Source: Rosellinia necatrix (taxonomy: Eukaryota; Ascomycota; Sordariomycetes; Xylariales; Xylariaceae). From it: DNA of 64,000 nucleotides. The DNA lies in assembly GCA_021209875.1 (NCBI GenBank), contig JAGYVD010000004.1, forward strand, positions 1,674,001 to 1,738,000, given 5' to 3'. Both the position numbers and the translations under genes were made by a program. Below, piece after piece: positions 51,828 to 63,848 of the stretch (the first letter of the stretch is position 1; each line of letters begins with the position of its first letter). The notes under the pieces were generated by a model that saw only the letters and a list, made by a program, of their open reading frames with translations, was not told the origin of the DNA and ran no database searches.

Positions 51828-53181
51828 ATGAATAGTGCCATGTCGACCAAAGCGTCCTCCGACAACCCCGGGCGCACTGCGCAGGGCAGGCTCGATGCAT
51901 CCAAGCTCTCCTTTCACGAAACCTCCACACGACGACAGGTGCCCCAGCCTGGTTCGGCCGAGCTATGGGCGCAGAATTTCTGCTCTGACCACATGTTAAC
52001 CTGCAAGTGGACCCTCGACGCGGGCTGGGAGGCGCCTCAGATTGTGCCCTTCGCGAATCTGTCCATCTCCCCCCGCGGCGTCATGCCTCAACTACGCCAC
52101 CCAGTGTTTCGAGGGCATGAAGGTTTACCGTGGTTTCGATGGGAAGGTCAGACTCTTCAGGCCGGATCACAACGCGAAGAGGTTGAATTACAGCGCCGAG
52201 CGCGTTGCCCTGCCATCATTTGACGAGGAGGAGCTGGTCAAGCTCGTGAAGGCGCTTGTGCGGGTCGATGCACCGCGTAGGGTTACCTTTCCGCGCAGAG
52301 ATATGATGGCGTGAGCGCTGCTAATGAGCTTGCAGGTTGGCTTCCTAAGGGGGCGGCTGCTGGGCGCTTTCTCTATATCCGTCCTTCCCTGGTCGGAACC
52401 GGTGAGCAATTGGGGATACTAGCCCCTCGGGAAGCTCTGCTCTACATCATCTTAGTTCCATGGCCGGACTTCTCGACCGAATCGCCCCCGGGAAAGCCTC
52501 CCCGGACTTCCGGTCTCCGGCTCTATGCTTCCCAGGGAGACACGGTCCGAGCTTGGCCCGGGGGCTTCGGCTACGCTAAAGTAGGCGCGAGTTACGGTAC
52601 GACTTTCAAGGCACACGGGGAGGCCACCAGTAAGGGGTTTGACCAGATCTTATGGCTTTTCGGCCCCGACGGTCAGGTCACAGAGGCCGGTGCTAGTAAC
52701 TTTTTCGCTATAGTTAAAAATGCCGGTACCGGCAAGACAGAGCTGCTCACAGCTCCGCTGACCGAGAATCTGATCCTGGACGGAGTAACCAGACGCTCCG
52801 TCTTGGACCTGGTCCGGTCGAGATTGCCCGAGAAACTGGAAATCGTAGAGCAAAATTTTACGATGCAGGAGCTTGCCAATGCATGCAGCGAAGCTCGAGT
52901 TCTCGAAGCCTTCGTATCTGGGACCGCTGTGAGAATTACTCTTCGTAGATCGGCTTTCCACGACGTCTGTTTCTAACGCGCGTATTTAAATCTAGTTCTT
53001 TATCACGCCCGTTTCATCGATCCACTTTAGAGGCCAGGACTTAATCATGCCGGAAATCCACGAAACGGAGGGTGAGCGATACGCTTCCATCATCAAGGGC
53101 TGGCTGCGGGATATCCAGTACGGCGCTGAGGATCACGAATGGGGTGTGATCGTTGACGACGGTCTGGAAGAGGCGACTTGA
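51828..53181 (+). CDS. Branched-chain amino-acid aminotransferase, one frameshift
   Basis: Predicted exons are 51828-52276, 52336-52928 and 52996-53181. The enzyme (PLP-dependent, class IV) interconverts branched-chain amino acids and 2-oxo acids. Visible family blocks are LNYATQCFEGMKVYRG, RLFRPDHNAKR, GGFGYAKVGASYG (PLP Lys in YAKVGASYG), VTEAGASNFF and a C-terminal GWLRDIQYG...HEWGVVI. At 52069-52074 six C stand where five keep the frame. As written the N-terminal part is separated from the rest, and translation would stop near 52223. Corrected length is about 408 residues. There is no obvious mitochondrial peptide, suggesting a cytosolic form. It lies 240 bases upstream of, and co-directional with, an acyltransferase gene. 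Confidence 0.8.
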
Positions 53182-53421
53182 CACTCCACATGGCCGTAGA
53201 ATACCCCCTAGATCGGGACGATATAGTGTGGAAACTTTTATATAATAAGTGTTGCAATCCGAGACTCGGGACTACCTATCAATACTTGGTGTGGATAAGG
53301 TTAGACATAGACAGACCCGTTCGTCGTCTATTAAAGGTCGTCCCATCCCGCTTTACAACTAGATATCTCCACCCCAGTCACCCAATACAGCCGTTTTCTT
53401 GAAACCATCCGCGCCTGAATC

Positions 53422-54184
53422 ATGGCGGAAAGACCACTCGTATCTCTAGGTGAGATTGCTTACATACTCAGGCTGGCGCCGTTCCCCTAGACTGGCTAAC
53501 GGCTACTGATTGTCATGATGGGATATTGAAGGACTCTTAGGAAGATATTACTCCGCTCGCCATACTCTAGGACACTACAGATCAGTCTGTGTTGCGGCCG
53601 AGTACGTGGTTCCATCACTCGGCAGCCTGGAGACGAAGCAAGGCCTCTGCGATGCCCTCGAGCACAGTCTGCAGGCGACTATAAGAGCACATTCAGGGCT
53701 TTGCTTCGGCCTTACCGACAAAGCAGATGGATCTACGCCGCTTTTCCAGCAGGTGGACATCATCCAGCAGGGAGATGTAGTGAGATATATTGAAACCGGC
53801 AATTTGGACACGGAAACATCCCGAGAAGACTTCTTTCGCCGACATATTGAAACCGCACATGCTGAGTTTTGGAGAGTGGGCATGCCGGCCTGGAAGGCGA
53901 TCGTTCTTCTCCCCAGGGACGCACGTCCTGCGTCCAGCACAGGAATAAAGCACCAGGACCATCACGACACCCACCGCAGGACCGTATATGTCGCGTTTCT
54001 CGCCCACCACGCCATCGCCGACGGGCTGAGCGGACTGGCCTTCCACACGGCCCTGATGGAGAACTTCGCGACGGCCCAAGAACGGCCGCAGTGGCCCATC
54101 GTCTTTCGAGAGTCGCGGCCAACCCCTCCCGTACTTGACAACTTCATCGACTTCGCCGCCCCGACGATCCGCCACACACAAGAC

Positions 54185-54215
<31 letters not shown>

Positions 54216-55072
54216 CCCAACACGTCGTGTGGAGCTGCTGCAGCAGCAGCGGCAACTTAACAGCCCTCCAGTCCCCGGACGACTTCAAGTCGCGAATACG
54301 GCTCATCGCCCTCACGCGCGCACAGTCCACCCGCTTCCTCGCGACCTGCCGGGGCCTGGGCGTGACCGTGACGAACCTGCTGCACGGCGCCATCTGCGCC
54401 GCCCTCGCCAACGCCCTCCCTGACGACGACGACAACGACGATGACGACGACGACAACCCGTCGATGGGCGTACGGGCCGTGACGCCCTACTCGCTGCGCC
54501 GGTTCACGGGCGCCACGCCGCGCGAGATCCTGAACCACGTCTCGTACGCGTCGAAATACGTGCCGGGCGCGCGTCTGCGCGCGCTACTACGACAGAGCGC
54601 ACCTCATGATAATGACGACCCCAACGCCGCCGCCGCTGCCGCCGTTGTCGAGCAGCGCGGGCCCCTCGCCGCGCTCGCGCGCGAGTTCGGGGACGACATG
54701 AGGGCCGAGCTCGCGCGCTTCCCCGCGCGCAACGCCTGGGCCGAGATAGGCGGCGTCGCGGACCTCGTCGCGCACTGCCGCCGCCGCGCGGGCCGGCCGC
54801 GGGGTTACACGTACGAGCTGTCGAACATCGGGGCGTTGGCGGGGCTGGCGCCATCCTCGTCCTCGCCTGCCCGGATCGGCCTCGAGAGGCTCTTCTTCAC
54901 GCAGAGCGGCATGGTGACCGGCCCGGCGCTCGGGTTCAACTGCGTGAGCGTCGCCTCCGGCCCCCTGACGATGGCCATCACGTGGCAGGAGGGCGTCGTG
55001 GAAGAGGATCTTGTTGATAGTATCGCTCGCGACTTGAGCGAGAGGTTGATTCATAGTATTCATCAAGACTAA
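53422..55072 (+). CDS. Alcohol acetyltransferase-like acyltransferase (AATase family)
   Basis: Predicted exons are 53422-53449 and 53532-55072, with an 82-base intron, giving 522 residues. After MAERPLVSLG the sequence reads GRYYSARHTLGHYRSV, typical of the AATase N-terminus. The acyltransferase catalytic motif HHAIADG is at about residues 168-174, and a C-terminal YTYELSNIGAL block follows. Members (yeast Atf1, Sli1) acetylate alcohols or amines from acetyl-CoA. The actual substrate is unknown. Two poly-Asp stretches (coded by GAC repeats at 54181-54216 and 54421-54456) interrupt the domain and are probably surface loops. Proximity to the branched-chain aminotransferase invites a role in ester formation, which is inference. 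Confidence 0.8.
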
Positions 55073-55468
55073 TTTTGGTCTTTGTTTTTTTTTTTTCGCC
55101 CCTCATTTGGAGTTTTTTTGTTTACGTCGTTCATTGTGGCAAATAGGAAGCATTTAGACGGACGAATAAATCTATCAACACTACGTTATGGATACCACAA
55201 CATGGCTTGCAGGTCTAACCGTTGCTAAAAAAAAAAAAAAGTCATATGTCTCGAAAAAATATGGTTCTAGAGTTATAGTACTGACAATTTATATATAAAC
55301 TCTTCTCTGTACAAGCGATGTGCATCCCCCCCCATCTATATTTTATAGTAGGATTCCACAACCTCAAGTCGATGCGATAGAAAATACACACACAGCAACA
55401 ACCACAACCGATCAATAAATACAACGCTATCAAACAAAGCAGCCCTTTCCCCCCGGCCCCCCTCCATC
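55073..55468. other. Convergent 3' flanks, acyltransferase and LPMO
   Basis: T and A homopolymers and short ACACAC runs. Both neighbours end here. No gene is seen. Confidence 0.6.
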
Positions 55469-55939
55469 TCAGCCGGTCCAGACGTCGGGGCCGGGGATGG
55501 GGTAGCTGCTAAAGGCGCCGTAGAGGCTGAAGAGGATGCCGGGGTCGGTCGGGGTGTAGAAGGAGGTGGCGGGCTCGCCGGCGGGCAGGGCCTTGGACCC
55601 GGCGCCGCCGACCTTGACGTTCAGGCACTGCGGGTAGCTCTGGGCGCCGTTGGCGCCGCCGGCGCTGTGCAGGGCGATGATCTCGTGGCGCAGCACGTAG
55701 TTGCCCGGCGCCAGCCCCGCCGGCAGCACCACGTCCGACGTGAAGTTCTGCGCGATCATCGTGTCCGTCACCCACGTCCCCGGGTTGCTGCCCGACAGCA
55801 GCGCCGCCTCCGAGAACTTGGTGAACGATAGCCCGCCGGGACTGGCTGACGTGCATTCTCCTGTTTGTTTGTTTGTTTTTCGGGCGTCAGAATACGGGTC
55901 TCTGGCTAGGCATGCAGTTTAGGGGGTTATATGAGGGAA

Positions 55940-55973
<34 letters not shown>

Positions 55974-56345
55974 CTTTTGCGTACCACTACACTTGGCCAG
56001 GTAGTTCATGATCGGCCCCTTGTGGCTGTCGGGCCATGTGTTCCAGTATAGGGTGAGGGTATCGCCGCCGTTGGCCTCGATGTATTTCTGGCCCGGGGTG
56101 GCGCTCTTGTGGCAGGCTATGTCGGAGGTGGAAAAGCTGTCTGGAGCGACGAAGCCGTTGTCCTGGTTCATGGCTTGCCAGCCGGGAGTCGATGGAGCAG
56201 TGCCGGCGGGTTGATAGTACCAGTTCGGATTACACCCTTCAATCCATGACCCCTGGTTTACTTTGATCCCGGCCACGTAGCCGTGGGCGGAAACCAACTG
56301 GACAAGGGGCAGGGAGAAAGCTGCGAGGGTAGATAGGGAGGGCAT
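55469..56345 (-). CDS. AA9 lytic polysaccharide monooxygenase
   Basis: Predicted exons are 56345-55985 and 55860-55469, with a 124-base intron that holds a GA microsatellite, giving 250 residues. The signal peptide (MPSLSTLAAFSLPLVQLVSA) ends so that the mature protein starts with His21, the first copper ligand. The second is His108 in DSHKGP. SYPQCLNVKV near the end carries the axial-Tyr/QC region of AA9. The enzyme cleaves cellulose or related glucans by oxidation outside the cell, working with cellulases. No carbohydrate-binding module is present. The start is the ATG next to the signal peptide, not an in-frame non-ATG codon further upstream. A TATA-like element lies about 100 bases upstream. 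Confidence 0.9.
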
Positions 56346-56445
56346 TGTGACGGCTCTGGGGTAGGAATCGGATGGTGTCGTTTGACTGCTCCTTGCGGGA
56401 ATCAATGGAGATCAAGACGATTCCCTCCAGGGTCGACGAGAGATC

Positions 56446-56453
56446 TTATATAC
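56446..56453 (-). promoter_or_regulatory. TATA-like box of LPMO gene
   Basis: GTATATAAG on the coding strand about 100 bases before the LPMO ATG. Assigned by position and sequence only. Confidence 0.5.
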
Positions 56454-56460
56454 GCCATTT

Positions 56461-56510
56461 TCATGGGACTTTCATGGGACTTTCATGGGACCTTCATATG
56501 ACTTTCATAT
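56461..56510. repeat. 11-bp minisatellite upstream of LPMO
   Basis: Four to five copies of TCATGGGACTT, the later ones changed to TCATATGACTT. They begin about 115 bases upstream of the LPMO ATG, immediately beyond the TATA-like element, so in the proximal promoter. Confidence 0.85.
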
Positions 56511-57890
56511 CTGCATATTACACGGCATGATCGGAAAAGCTTGGCCCTCGCCTAAGGGTCCCCATAACCCGGACTTGGGCCCCGACGGGACGTCACAGCC
56601 TAATGCCGACTGTCCGCGTCTCATGTATGGGTATGACGTAGCCAGGTGGCAGTGACTTCTCCCGTCGGCCTTATAATATTATTGTTTCAGACGGTTGTGG
56701 ACGGATTCGAGCCAACCCAAGCCCGAATAATGGATCCGCCAGGACCTGTCCGGAGAGAAGCGTTGGCGTTGGCGGCGCCGCGTCGTTCCGTATTACCCAA
56801 AACGGAGGCCTAAGCATCCGGCTAAATTCGAACCGCGCCAAGCTGCTCCGCGGCAGCCTTTCACAGTCACGTCCTTGGTGTCATTAGGTGTCCCCTTATT
56901 GGTTCCGATGCTGCGGGTTTCGTGGCCTTGTGCGTGGTGCGTGTGATAAGTAATCCCCCATCGTAGGAGGGCGGCACAGAGTCGCATGAAGGATATACTT
57001 GGTTGGCGGACTCCATTAACCCGGTTCAGACGTCGCGTCGTCTCCCGTGAACTCATCCCCCTTTATAATCTATTTCTATATTGAATGCATATATATGGTG
57101 ACGCGCCAGCTGATCGACATGCTTTCGTCTACTTCTAGAAATGCCCCTATCACTACTGAATTATTCATTCTTGCCGTAATCCGAAAACCGGAAGGCATTC
57201 GATGTTGGCCCGAAATCGTCCACGCGAAACCCCTACCGGGCCTTCTCTAAAGCTTCAACATTCAAACTTTTTAATTTTTACTTCCAGTATCTTCTATCAA
57301 AATCTCTCATTTTTATCCCATATGAAACTTTGTGGTCACCATGGTGCTCATAATAAGCTCATATAGATGCATCCACGCCGCCTCCCACCTCAAACGAGCT
57401 GACCACAAGGTTGGCTACACACAAAGCCAGACTACCTTGATAACTATACTAATAGACCCCACAAAATTGGTCGGAGTCATAATGAACCTGTCACGGCTCT
57501 AGAAATATAGGTATATCTGGGAACTTAAGAGGCCAACCGAGACGCGCAATGGAGGAATGAGTCTAGCATTATGAAAACCCCAGGTGGTATAAACACAAAG
57601 CTGTAAAACTGCGAAAGAGCAATTGGGAAATGGTTGAAATTAGTTAATCGAAATATCGTAGCCAAGAGTAGCTCAAGAATTAGTAAACAGCTGGAGCACA
57701 TGAAGCCTCTTCTCTAGACGGGTTTTCTATTCAAGAAACTCGTCCTATTAATAGTAAAAGCGCATTACATACGTTATCATACATGAAATATACATATTAG
57801 TAAGTTATTGATACTGTTTTATTGTAGTATTTCCCGAAAATTCTTCACGCTCATCCAGGGATCTATTTGCCTCCTAGTTCATCACCCTGC
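56511..57890. other. Intergenic, no gene recognised
   Basis: LPMO promoter on the left, then AT-rich sequence with no frame of note. Confidence 0.5.
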
Positions 57891-58355
57891 TCAACGGTAA
57901 ACAGCGTACCAATAAGTTTGGAGTTGGGGGGCGACAACTGGGGTTGGAGGCTTACGTGTATTACCTGCAAGTGGCTTTTGGTGCGTTACATCGGCTTTCT
58001 CTCGTACCGGTTGCTCCCTAAATCCGACAATACTGCCCATGAAGACGTTTGGGCTATGATGGTAAATAAAAGGGCCCTTACCTCCTAATTCATTCTCTCG
58101 CTTGAGAGCTTCAGCTAGCCACTTCATGTAAGGATTCTCCTTTTTGCCCGTGATAGGGATAAAACCGGGAGGACCAGCTTCTGTGTCGTTATTGTTGTTA
58201 TTATTGTCGTCTTCCTCAAAATCCGGTGTTGCCTGAGAGTCCCCCAGGTCGGATTCACACGGCAAGGAAGCTTGCTCTAGATCGAAGTAGAGCTTGACCA
58301 AATCAATACTATCCTCCACCCTCTCCTCATCTGGGCTCTGTACCGTATTCGGCAT
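57891..58355 (-). CDS. Hypothetical protein
   Basis: ATG at 58355 opens a hydrophilic, acidic protein with a short Asn run coded by AAC/AAT repeats near 58188-58207. It has no signal peptide or membrane segment. The block GKKENPYMKWLAEALKREN looks helical and conserved-like. Read through without splicing, it gives 154 residues. A GTAAGG donor after ENELGG (about 58077) could instead join an acceptor near 58016 and end a shorter protein soon after. I recognise no family. Confidence 0.45.
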   Translation of the reverse strand: MPNTVQSPDEERVEDSIDLVKLYFDLEQASLPCESDLGDSQATPDFEEDDNNNNNNDTEAGPPGFIPITGKKENPYMKWLAEALKRENELGGKGPFIYHHSPNVFMGSIVGFREQPVREKADVTHQKPLAGNTRKPPTPVVAPQLQTYWYAVYR

Positions 58356-58959
58356 TCTGTGCTTACCTTACCCAAGAGGAGTTTGTATTAACCAAAAAAA
58401 GGGTGACCACGGCTGACGCGTGTAGAGGATTTAAGATCTATAGTTTGATTTCGAATGGATATCATTCATGGCATCGTGATTCGCTTTTATTTAACGATAC
58501 CCTCGCATGAAAGAGTACTAGACTGCATGCAATTTCTTTATATCACTTTAGCAATATCTTTATACCACCCGAAACTGCTCTGCCTTATCGTTAGTTCCTA
58601 TAAGAAAGGAGCAAAGTAAATTTGCGTTGTTTCCTACCTTTTCCTAACATAGGAAACAAAGAAAAATAGCGTATCTATGTTTGGCTTCAGGGGTGGACTG
58701 ATAATCGTTTATGTTGAATTGCATTGTAGAAAATATCTCAATGCCATTATCATACAACATTGAACAAAGATATATACAGGAAGCTATATAACACGACAAG
58801 GAAGAGAGTATGTACAAAATTCGAAGTAAATAGTGTGCAGAGAAAGTAAAATAACAGGTGAAGCAAATAATGTGCAGCGAAAGTTAGTTGAAGCACAGGG
58901 TGAACATATCGTCAAATTCCTCATCAAAACAAATCGGCCAAGCCGGCAGTATCACAAGC
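58356..58959. other. Intergenic, no gene recognised
   Basis: AT-rich 3' flank of the peroxidase gene and upstream flank of the hypothetical gene. No feature is seen. Confidence 0.55.
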
Positions 58960-60519
58960 TCAAAGCTCGAACTCGATCGAGCCATTACCGGAAAAACCGT
59001 TGTTAATATCAACTATACCTCCAAGCTCGACTCTGTCGGCGATCTCCTCAGAGGTGAGGGAGACTCGAGAGCTCTTCAGCCACACGTCCATGCTCTCCTG
59101 GTCGGGATTCTTGTATTCAAGAGTTCGGGCCGGCAGCGCTCTTGTGCACTCCGTTAGGTGGTTAATGTTGTTGACACCGAGCAAACTAAGGCGGATGTAT
59201 GCGCTGGCATAATCCTAGCGGGCGTGTTAGCCGGTGCTATCCTTAAAAACCATGGTTGTAAGATCATTGGATTTGGGCAAACCTACCGTATTCCAATGAG
59301 ATTGCCCTGCAGTACCAAGGAACGAAACCCATTCCCTGGCCGTCACGGAATACTTGGCTAGGGCCACATCGCTCGGAAATTTGAAGACTCGATCCGGCGA
59401 CTTGACGGTGCCATATGTCTCCTCGTAGTATAGTACATCCCAGACCCCCGGAGTGCTATCCTGGGGATCACCAGGCCTGGTAGGGTCCGTATGTCGCTGT
59501 TGGCTCGTTGTATGGGCGCCGAGAAGTGCGACAAGTGCATGAGGCCCAATGGTCTTTTCTCGGAATAGTCGGATGAGGTCCACTGCGTCGGCGAAGGCGC
59601 TGGGGAGGAGCTCTGCTTTGTTCGGGACAGCGGAGTCTACCCGACCTACGAAAGACCGGACCCGAGGACCAAGAGGGCAGACGACAGTCGCCACGTTGGC
59701 ACCCATCTCTATATCGGATTAGCGTTCCATCTCTCAGCCAAGTCCTTATCCTGAGAGCGTCCTTCAACATGAAGAAATCGGTCCTGGAGGGTAGATCAAT
59801 GAAATCTGCTTACTTTCAGGATGTTAGCATTCAAGTATAATTTGTGTCTCGCCGGGTTTGTGAGGGACCAAGGGATAGAAGGTATATGTTGCTGGTAATA
59901 CATACCGGATCAAGTCGGCCATGGAGATATCGAAGCCTTTCTGGTTATGCCATTCATCATACCAGGCGCGCATTTGAGCGCACATGTCTTCCAAGCCGGC
60001 GTTTTGTGGGAGGGTATACTCGTCGGTAAGGCAGATCGACCCGTCAGCGCCGCCGCCTTGATAGGCGGTGGCTCTGGACCAGGCCCCGGCATCATGAAAG
60101 CCCAGGCGGACAGCCATCCGGGCCCATTTGGTGCACCGGCCTGACTCTCCCCGGAAGACTTCGGTCATCTCGTCCGCGATATACTTCCAGACACAGCACG
60201 TGTCTTCGACGCAGGCAGCAGAGTTAAGGGGAGGGATGTCGCTGTACGCAACATCACTTTCAGGGGCGCCGTACCTCATGAGAAGCTCTGTGATATCGCG
60301 GCCTACTCGAGTTAGATTCGCGAAGCTCAGGTTGACGAGGTCCCCAAGTAATTCGAAGGAGTCTTCCCCATTGTCCGTGCCAATAGTGCCAAGATCAGCG
60401 GGGTTCAGAGCCTCGATCTTCATCAACTGCTTCAGTCTGGGGAAACCAGGAAAGGCGTCCACCGAGGCCAACATGGTGAAGGCCCCCAGTGGCGCAAAGA
60501 GGGTATGGAAGAGAACCAT
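58960..60519 (-). CDS. Secreted class II-type heme peroxidase
   Basis: Predicted exons are 60519-59902, 59706-59287 and 59214-58960, all in phase 0, giving 430 residues. A signal peptide (MVLFHTLFAPLGAFTMLASV) is followed by about 100 residues before the peroxidase domain. The distal pair is Arg138/His142 in RLGFHDAGAW, a GGGADGSI calcium-site block follows, and the proximal heme ligand is His271 in LLGAHTTS. It oxidises phenolic or related substrates with hydrogen peroxide outside the cell. The family includes lignin and manganese peroxidases, but most ascomycete members have unknown substrates, and I could not confirm Mn-binding or surface Trp residues. The donor of intron 1 (TAT|GTATTA) was preferred over the stronger overlapping GTATGT because only it keeps the frame. 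Confidence 0.8.
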
Positions 60520-62465
60520 TGTGTGTGTATTGAGATTGCGCTTGGTGCTGTCAGGACCGGGTCTGATGCAAGTCAACGAGGGGGTATAACCGTGAGCTAA
60601 GACGGGTACGATCGAGGCTCAAAAGGCTCCTTGCATGCGATAGAGGGCAATAAGGGGGCCCTCTAAGTAGTCGAAGATCAACGAGATCTTCAACGTAAAA
60701 ATAACACCAGGTAGCCGTTCCGTCCTATCCTATCCAACATCGTCTGCCCGCCCACCCCGGCACACACATCGCGGCGTGGCTTTCAGGTTTGATGGTGGCA
60801 CAACGACGAGCCAAGGACGGCCACACGAACTGTTCCGTAAGAGTGTGTCTTGGTAAACAGCCTCCTAAACCTTAGTCAATCACCTGCTAAGACGACCGAT
60901 CGCACACGATCTCACCAGTTCAGTCTTAACGCCGGCGTTATAACAGGGGCTGCCGCTGGGCACTGAAGGACAGAGGGAGCCTCTTCGTCGTATTCCGCGC
61001 CGCGCGGGGTCTGTTGAGGTTCGCGTTGAGCTGCCCTCATCGCGTCCCATTCCCCGATCTGTCGACGAAGGCGCAAGGCAACCTGGCTCTTGGGATTATC
61101 GCGAACACGTGCGCTGGGGAGGGCGAGGCACCCCGGAGGAGCTAGAGGCTTAGCCCTGTGACCGACGACTCGCTAACCCGAAAGCCAAGATCCCAAGACA
61201 GACGGTATGCACCTGGGGCTCGCCCTCCCCCGGGAGAAAGAGGATTGCCAACGATGAGGGCTGGCTTGGTAATCGATAGAAGATGCTAAGGAGGGGGGTG
61301 GTGAAGTGGGCGTCATGAGGGCATACTGAACCAGGTTAGAGGGCTTGGAGCTGAATACGACCCCGGGCAAGGGGAGAAACCTGGAACGGCACAGGACGCC
61401 ACCTACCAATACATATCGCGTAATAAATATATTCTCCTAGGCATCCAGCGCGCCGGGTGGGAATGTGGCCACAAGTTGTATCTTGGAATGCCATTTCTGG
61501 TGCTTGTAACGCTGGAGATCTACACTTTGTGGCGTAAGCTTTCCTCCCCCCTCCATTCCCTATACGGATGACGAGTCCACGAGAGATAACTTCCCCGATA
61601 TCTCACGGCTCGTTGGGAGGGCCGATCCGACTCGATCCGATTCCATTGGCTCATCCTTTCTGCCATCCATATTCCGTACGAGAATAAAAAAAAAAAAAAA
61701 AAACTTGGCAAACGTGCGTGCGTAAGCTATAACGACTAATGCACTATCCAACGGGAGTTGGGGATGTATCCAGGGTCGACATCCCGTAGCGTGTAGCAAG
61801 ATCACTATGCAGCTCAGCCTAGAAACTAAACGGAGTGCACAGGAACTAACCCCTCGCTATACTTGGGCAGTTATCATAGTCAGGAACGACCTGAACGCTG
61901 CATGGTTGCTGTAAGACCCCCCTGTCCGGCTATCTTGGCGCCAATGTGATGAATAACAAACCGGAGCTCTGTGCGTTCCTCATCACTTGATCATGGTGTT
62001 TTTCCTCAACAACTTTACCTCTGAAGAAGTCGGTCTCCGACGCTAATCACTTGGCGAACTTGGTCAACGAGGTGGAAGAGTGAAATAAATGCCTTATAGG
62101 ACGTGAAGATGCAAGTCCTTTGCTGCCTTTGCCCCCTGTCCCTGACCCTGACCCTGACCCGAGGGCCTTATCCGTTCCCATCGCCAAGCCCCGATCAACC
62201 ACAGTATTTATGTTGCGGAGATGCAGTTCGGAGCGATGCTCGGCCGAGTGATTTTGCTCGTGGTGTACCTTGCAGGAGATAATTAACCCGGAGGCCAGTA
62301 TAGGGGTGCCACATCGATCACATCATCGAGCCTACTATTATTACATGGCCTCGGTTAGAATGCGTATGCCCTATTCTTACTACCCCTATGTCGCTTCTCT
62401 CCCGTGGGTATCATCACATACGCTCCCTCGCCCTCGGCAAGGCACGGGCGGCATCAGATATCAGA
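60520..62465. other. Intergenic, no gene recognised
   Basis: Peroxidase promoter, then about 1.5 kb without a recognisable gene. An A run lies near 61685-61702, and a CCCTGA hexamer repeat at about 62132-62160. Confidence 0.5.
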
Positions 62466-63822
62466 TCATGATGTCTGCAAGCCGGCTTGTATCGCCTTGA
62501 TGTAAGTGTAGTCCGCTGCGTCCTCTCCCAAGCTCCACCCCACTACACAAACGTTAGCAATCATCGGGCAGGTATAACTAATCAAAGCCAAGCAGGGTGT
62601 AAGGGGTAACACGTACTGATACCACCCAGCCCCTTCGCCTTGATGATCTTCTCGAACTTCTGGGCGATGAACTCGGGCGTGTCCCAGGTCCAAAACTTCG
62701 ACGTGGACGCTTCCCAGTACCACTGTCCGCCCTCGGTCTGGTCTGCCTGGCCATTGGCGAGAACTGGGACGCCCTCCAAGAATGTAACGGCGCCGGACCG
62801 GCCGGTATCCTGGCCGTTGGCGTCCTCGAGGACGGTGGTTTCGCAGCCAACGGGCTCGGTACATTGTCCAGTAGTCTGGAAGTACTTCGCGTAGAAAGCG
62901 ATCCCGAGGTTCATCTTAGCAGGGTCCATGCCGAGCTCGATGTACTTGTTGACCGTGTTGAGCGACCCTTGCACCGAGGTATGGTGCTGTGTCGTGTTGT
63001 CACGTCTGCGTCAGGTTGTGTTAGCTCATCACCTCGGATGCGAGCGGATGCAAGCGCCGTACCTATTCATAAGATCGTACGTCAATAGCTATGCGGCCGT
63101 TAGTCGTAAGCACCCCCTTTTCGTTCGATGGTTTTTGTCCACACTCACATTGATGACGTCGACAGCATCGTTGATCGCGGGGACCTTTTCAGCGGTAAAG
63201 GCGATGAAGTCTCTCTCCAGGCCGGGAATGGCAATACTGAGCTCCTTGTCGCCGATGGCATCCTTGATCGCCCGCAGGAGCAAGGGGTAGTTCTCGATCT
63301 CATCCACTTTGCCCGAGTTGGGGTTTATCTTGTAGTCGTCCCCGTTGCCGCCAGGGTACTCCCAATCTACGTCTACACGAATCTCTCGGGTCAGCAAAGC
63401 GATAAAGGACTACCTAGCGAGCAAACTTTGCTCTTGATCTGGGACGCACCGATACAGTCGTAGCCGTGCGAGTCGAGAGTCGCGGCAACATTCTTGGCGA
63501 ATAACGCTCTGGTGGCCTCGGTCTTCTGCCCAGCTGAGAATCCGGCTGTGAAGCCCCATCCACCGATAGCCAGACACATCTTGGCGCCATCGTCGAAGGT
63601 CGCACGCAGGCTGGCCGGATCTACGAAGGGAGTGAAGGGGCTCGCCGGCTCCGTTGTGAACAGAAGAGGATCGGCAAAGGCAGTGATTACGTGAGTAATA
63701 CCAGCGGTGTTTGCCTTGGACGGGGACGATGTATGCCATTGATCATAGTACATGGCAAATCTGGGGGCGGCAGCGGCAACACCAGCCATGCTGGCGACCG
63801 CCACGGATCTCGAGACATGCAT
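62466..63822 (-). CDS. GH18 chitinase, secreted
   Basis: Five predicted exons: 63822-63450, 63372-63149, 63088-63063, 63005-62623 and 62542-62466, giving 360 residues. A signal peptide (MHVSRSVAVASMAGVAAA) is followed by a GH18 barrel. LAIGGWG is at about 85-90. The catalytic DxxDxDxE motif spans residues 122-129 (YDCIDVDWEYPG), with Glu129 as acid/base. LLTYDLMN and WSLGEDAADY complete the fold. It should hydrolyse chitin outside the cell. Intron 1 splits the first Asp codon of the DVDWE motif. Exon 3 is only 26 bases and encodes LLTYDLMN. No chitin-binding module is present. A 12-bp tandem repeat lies just upstream of the ATG. Confidence 0.88.
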
Positions 63823-63848
63823 TTCGGGCGAAGTGTATGGAAAGGAGA

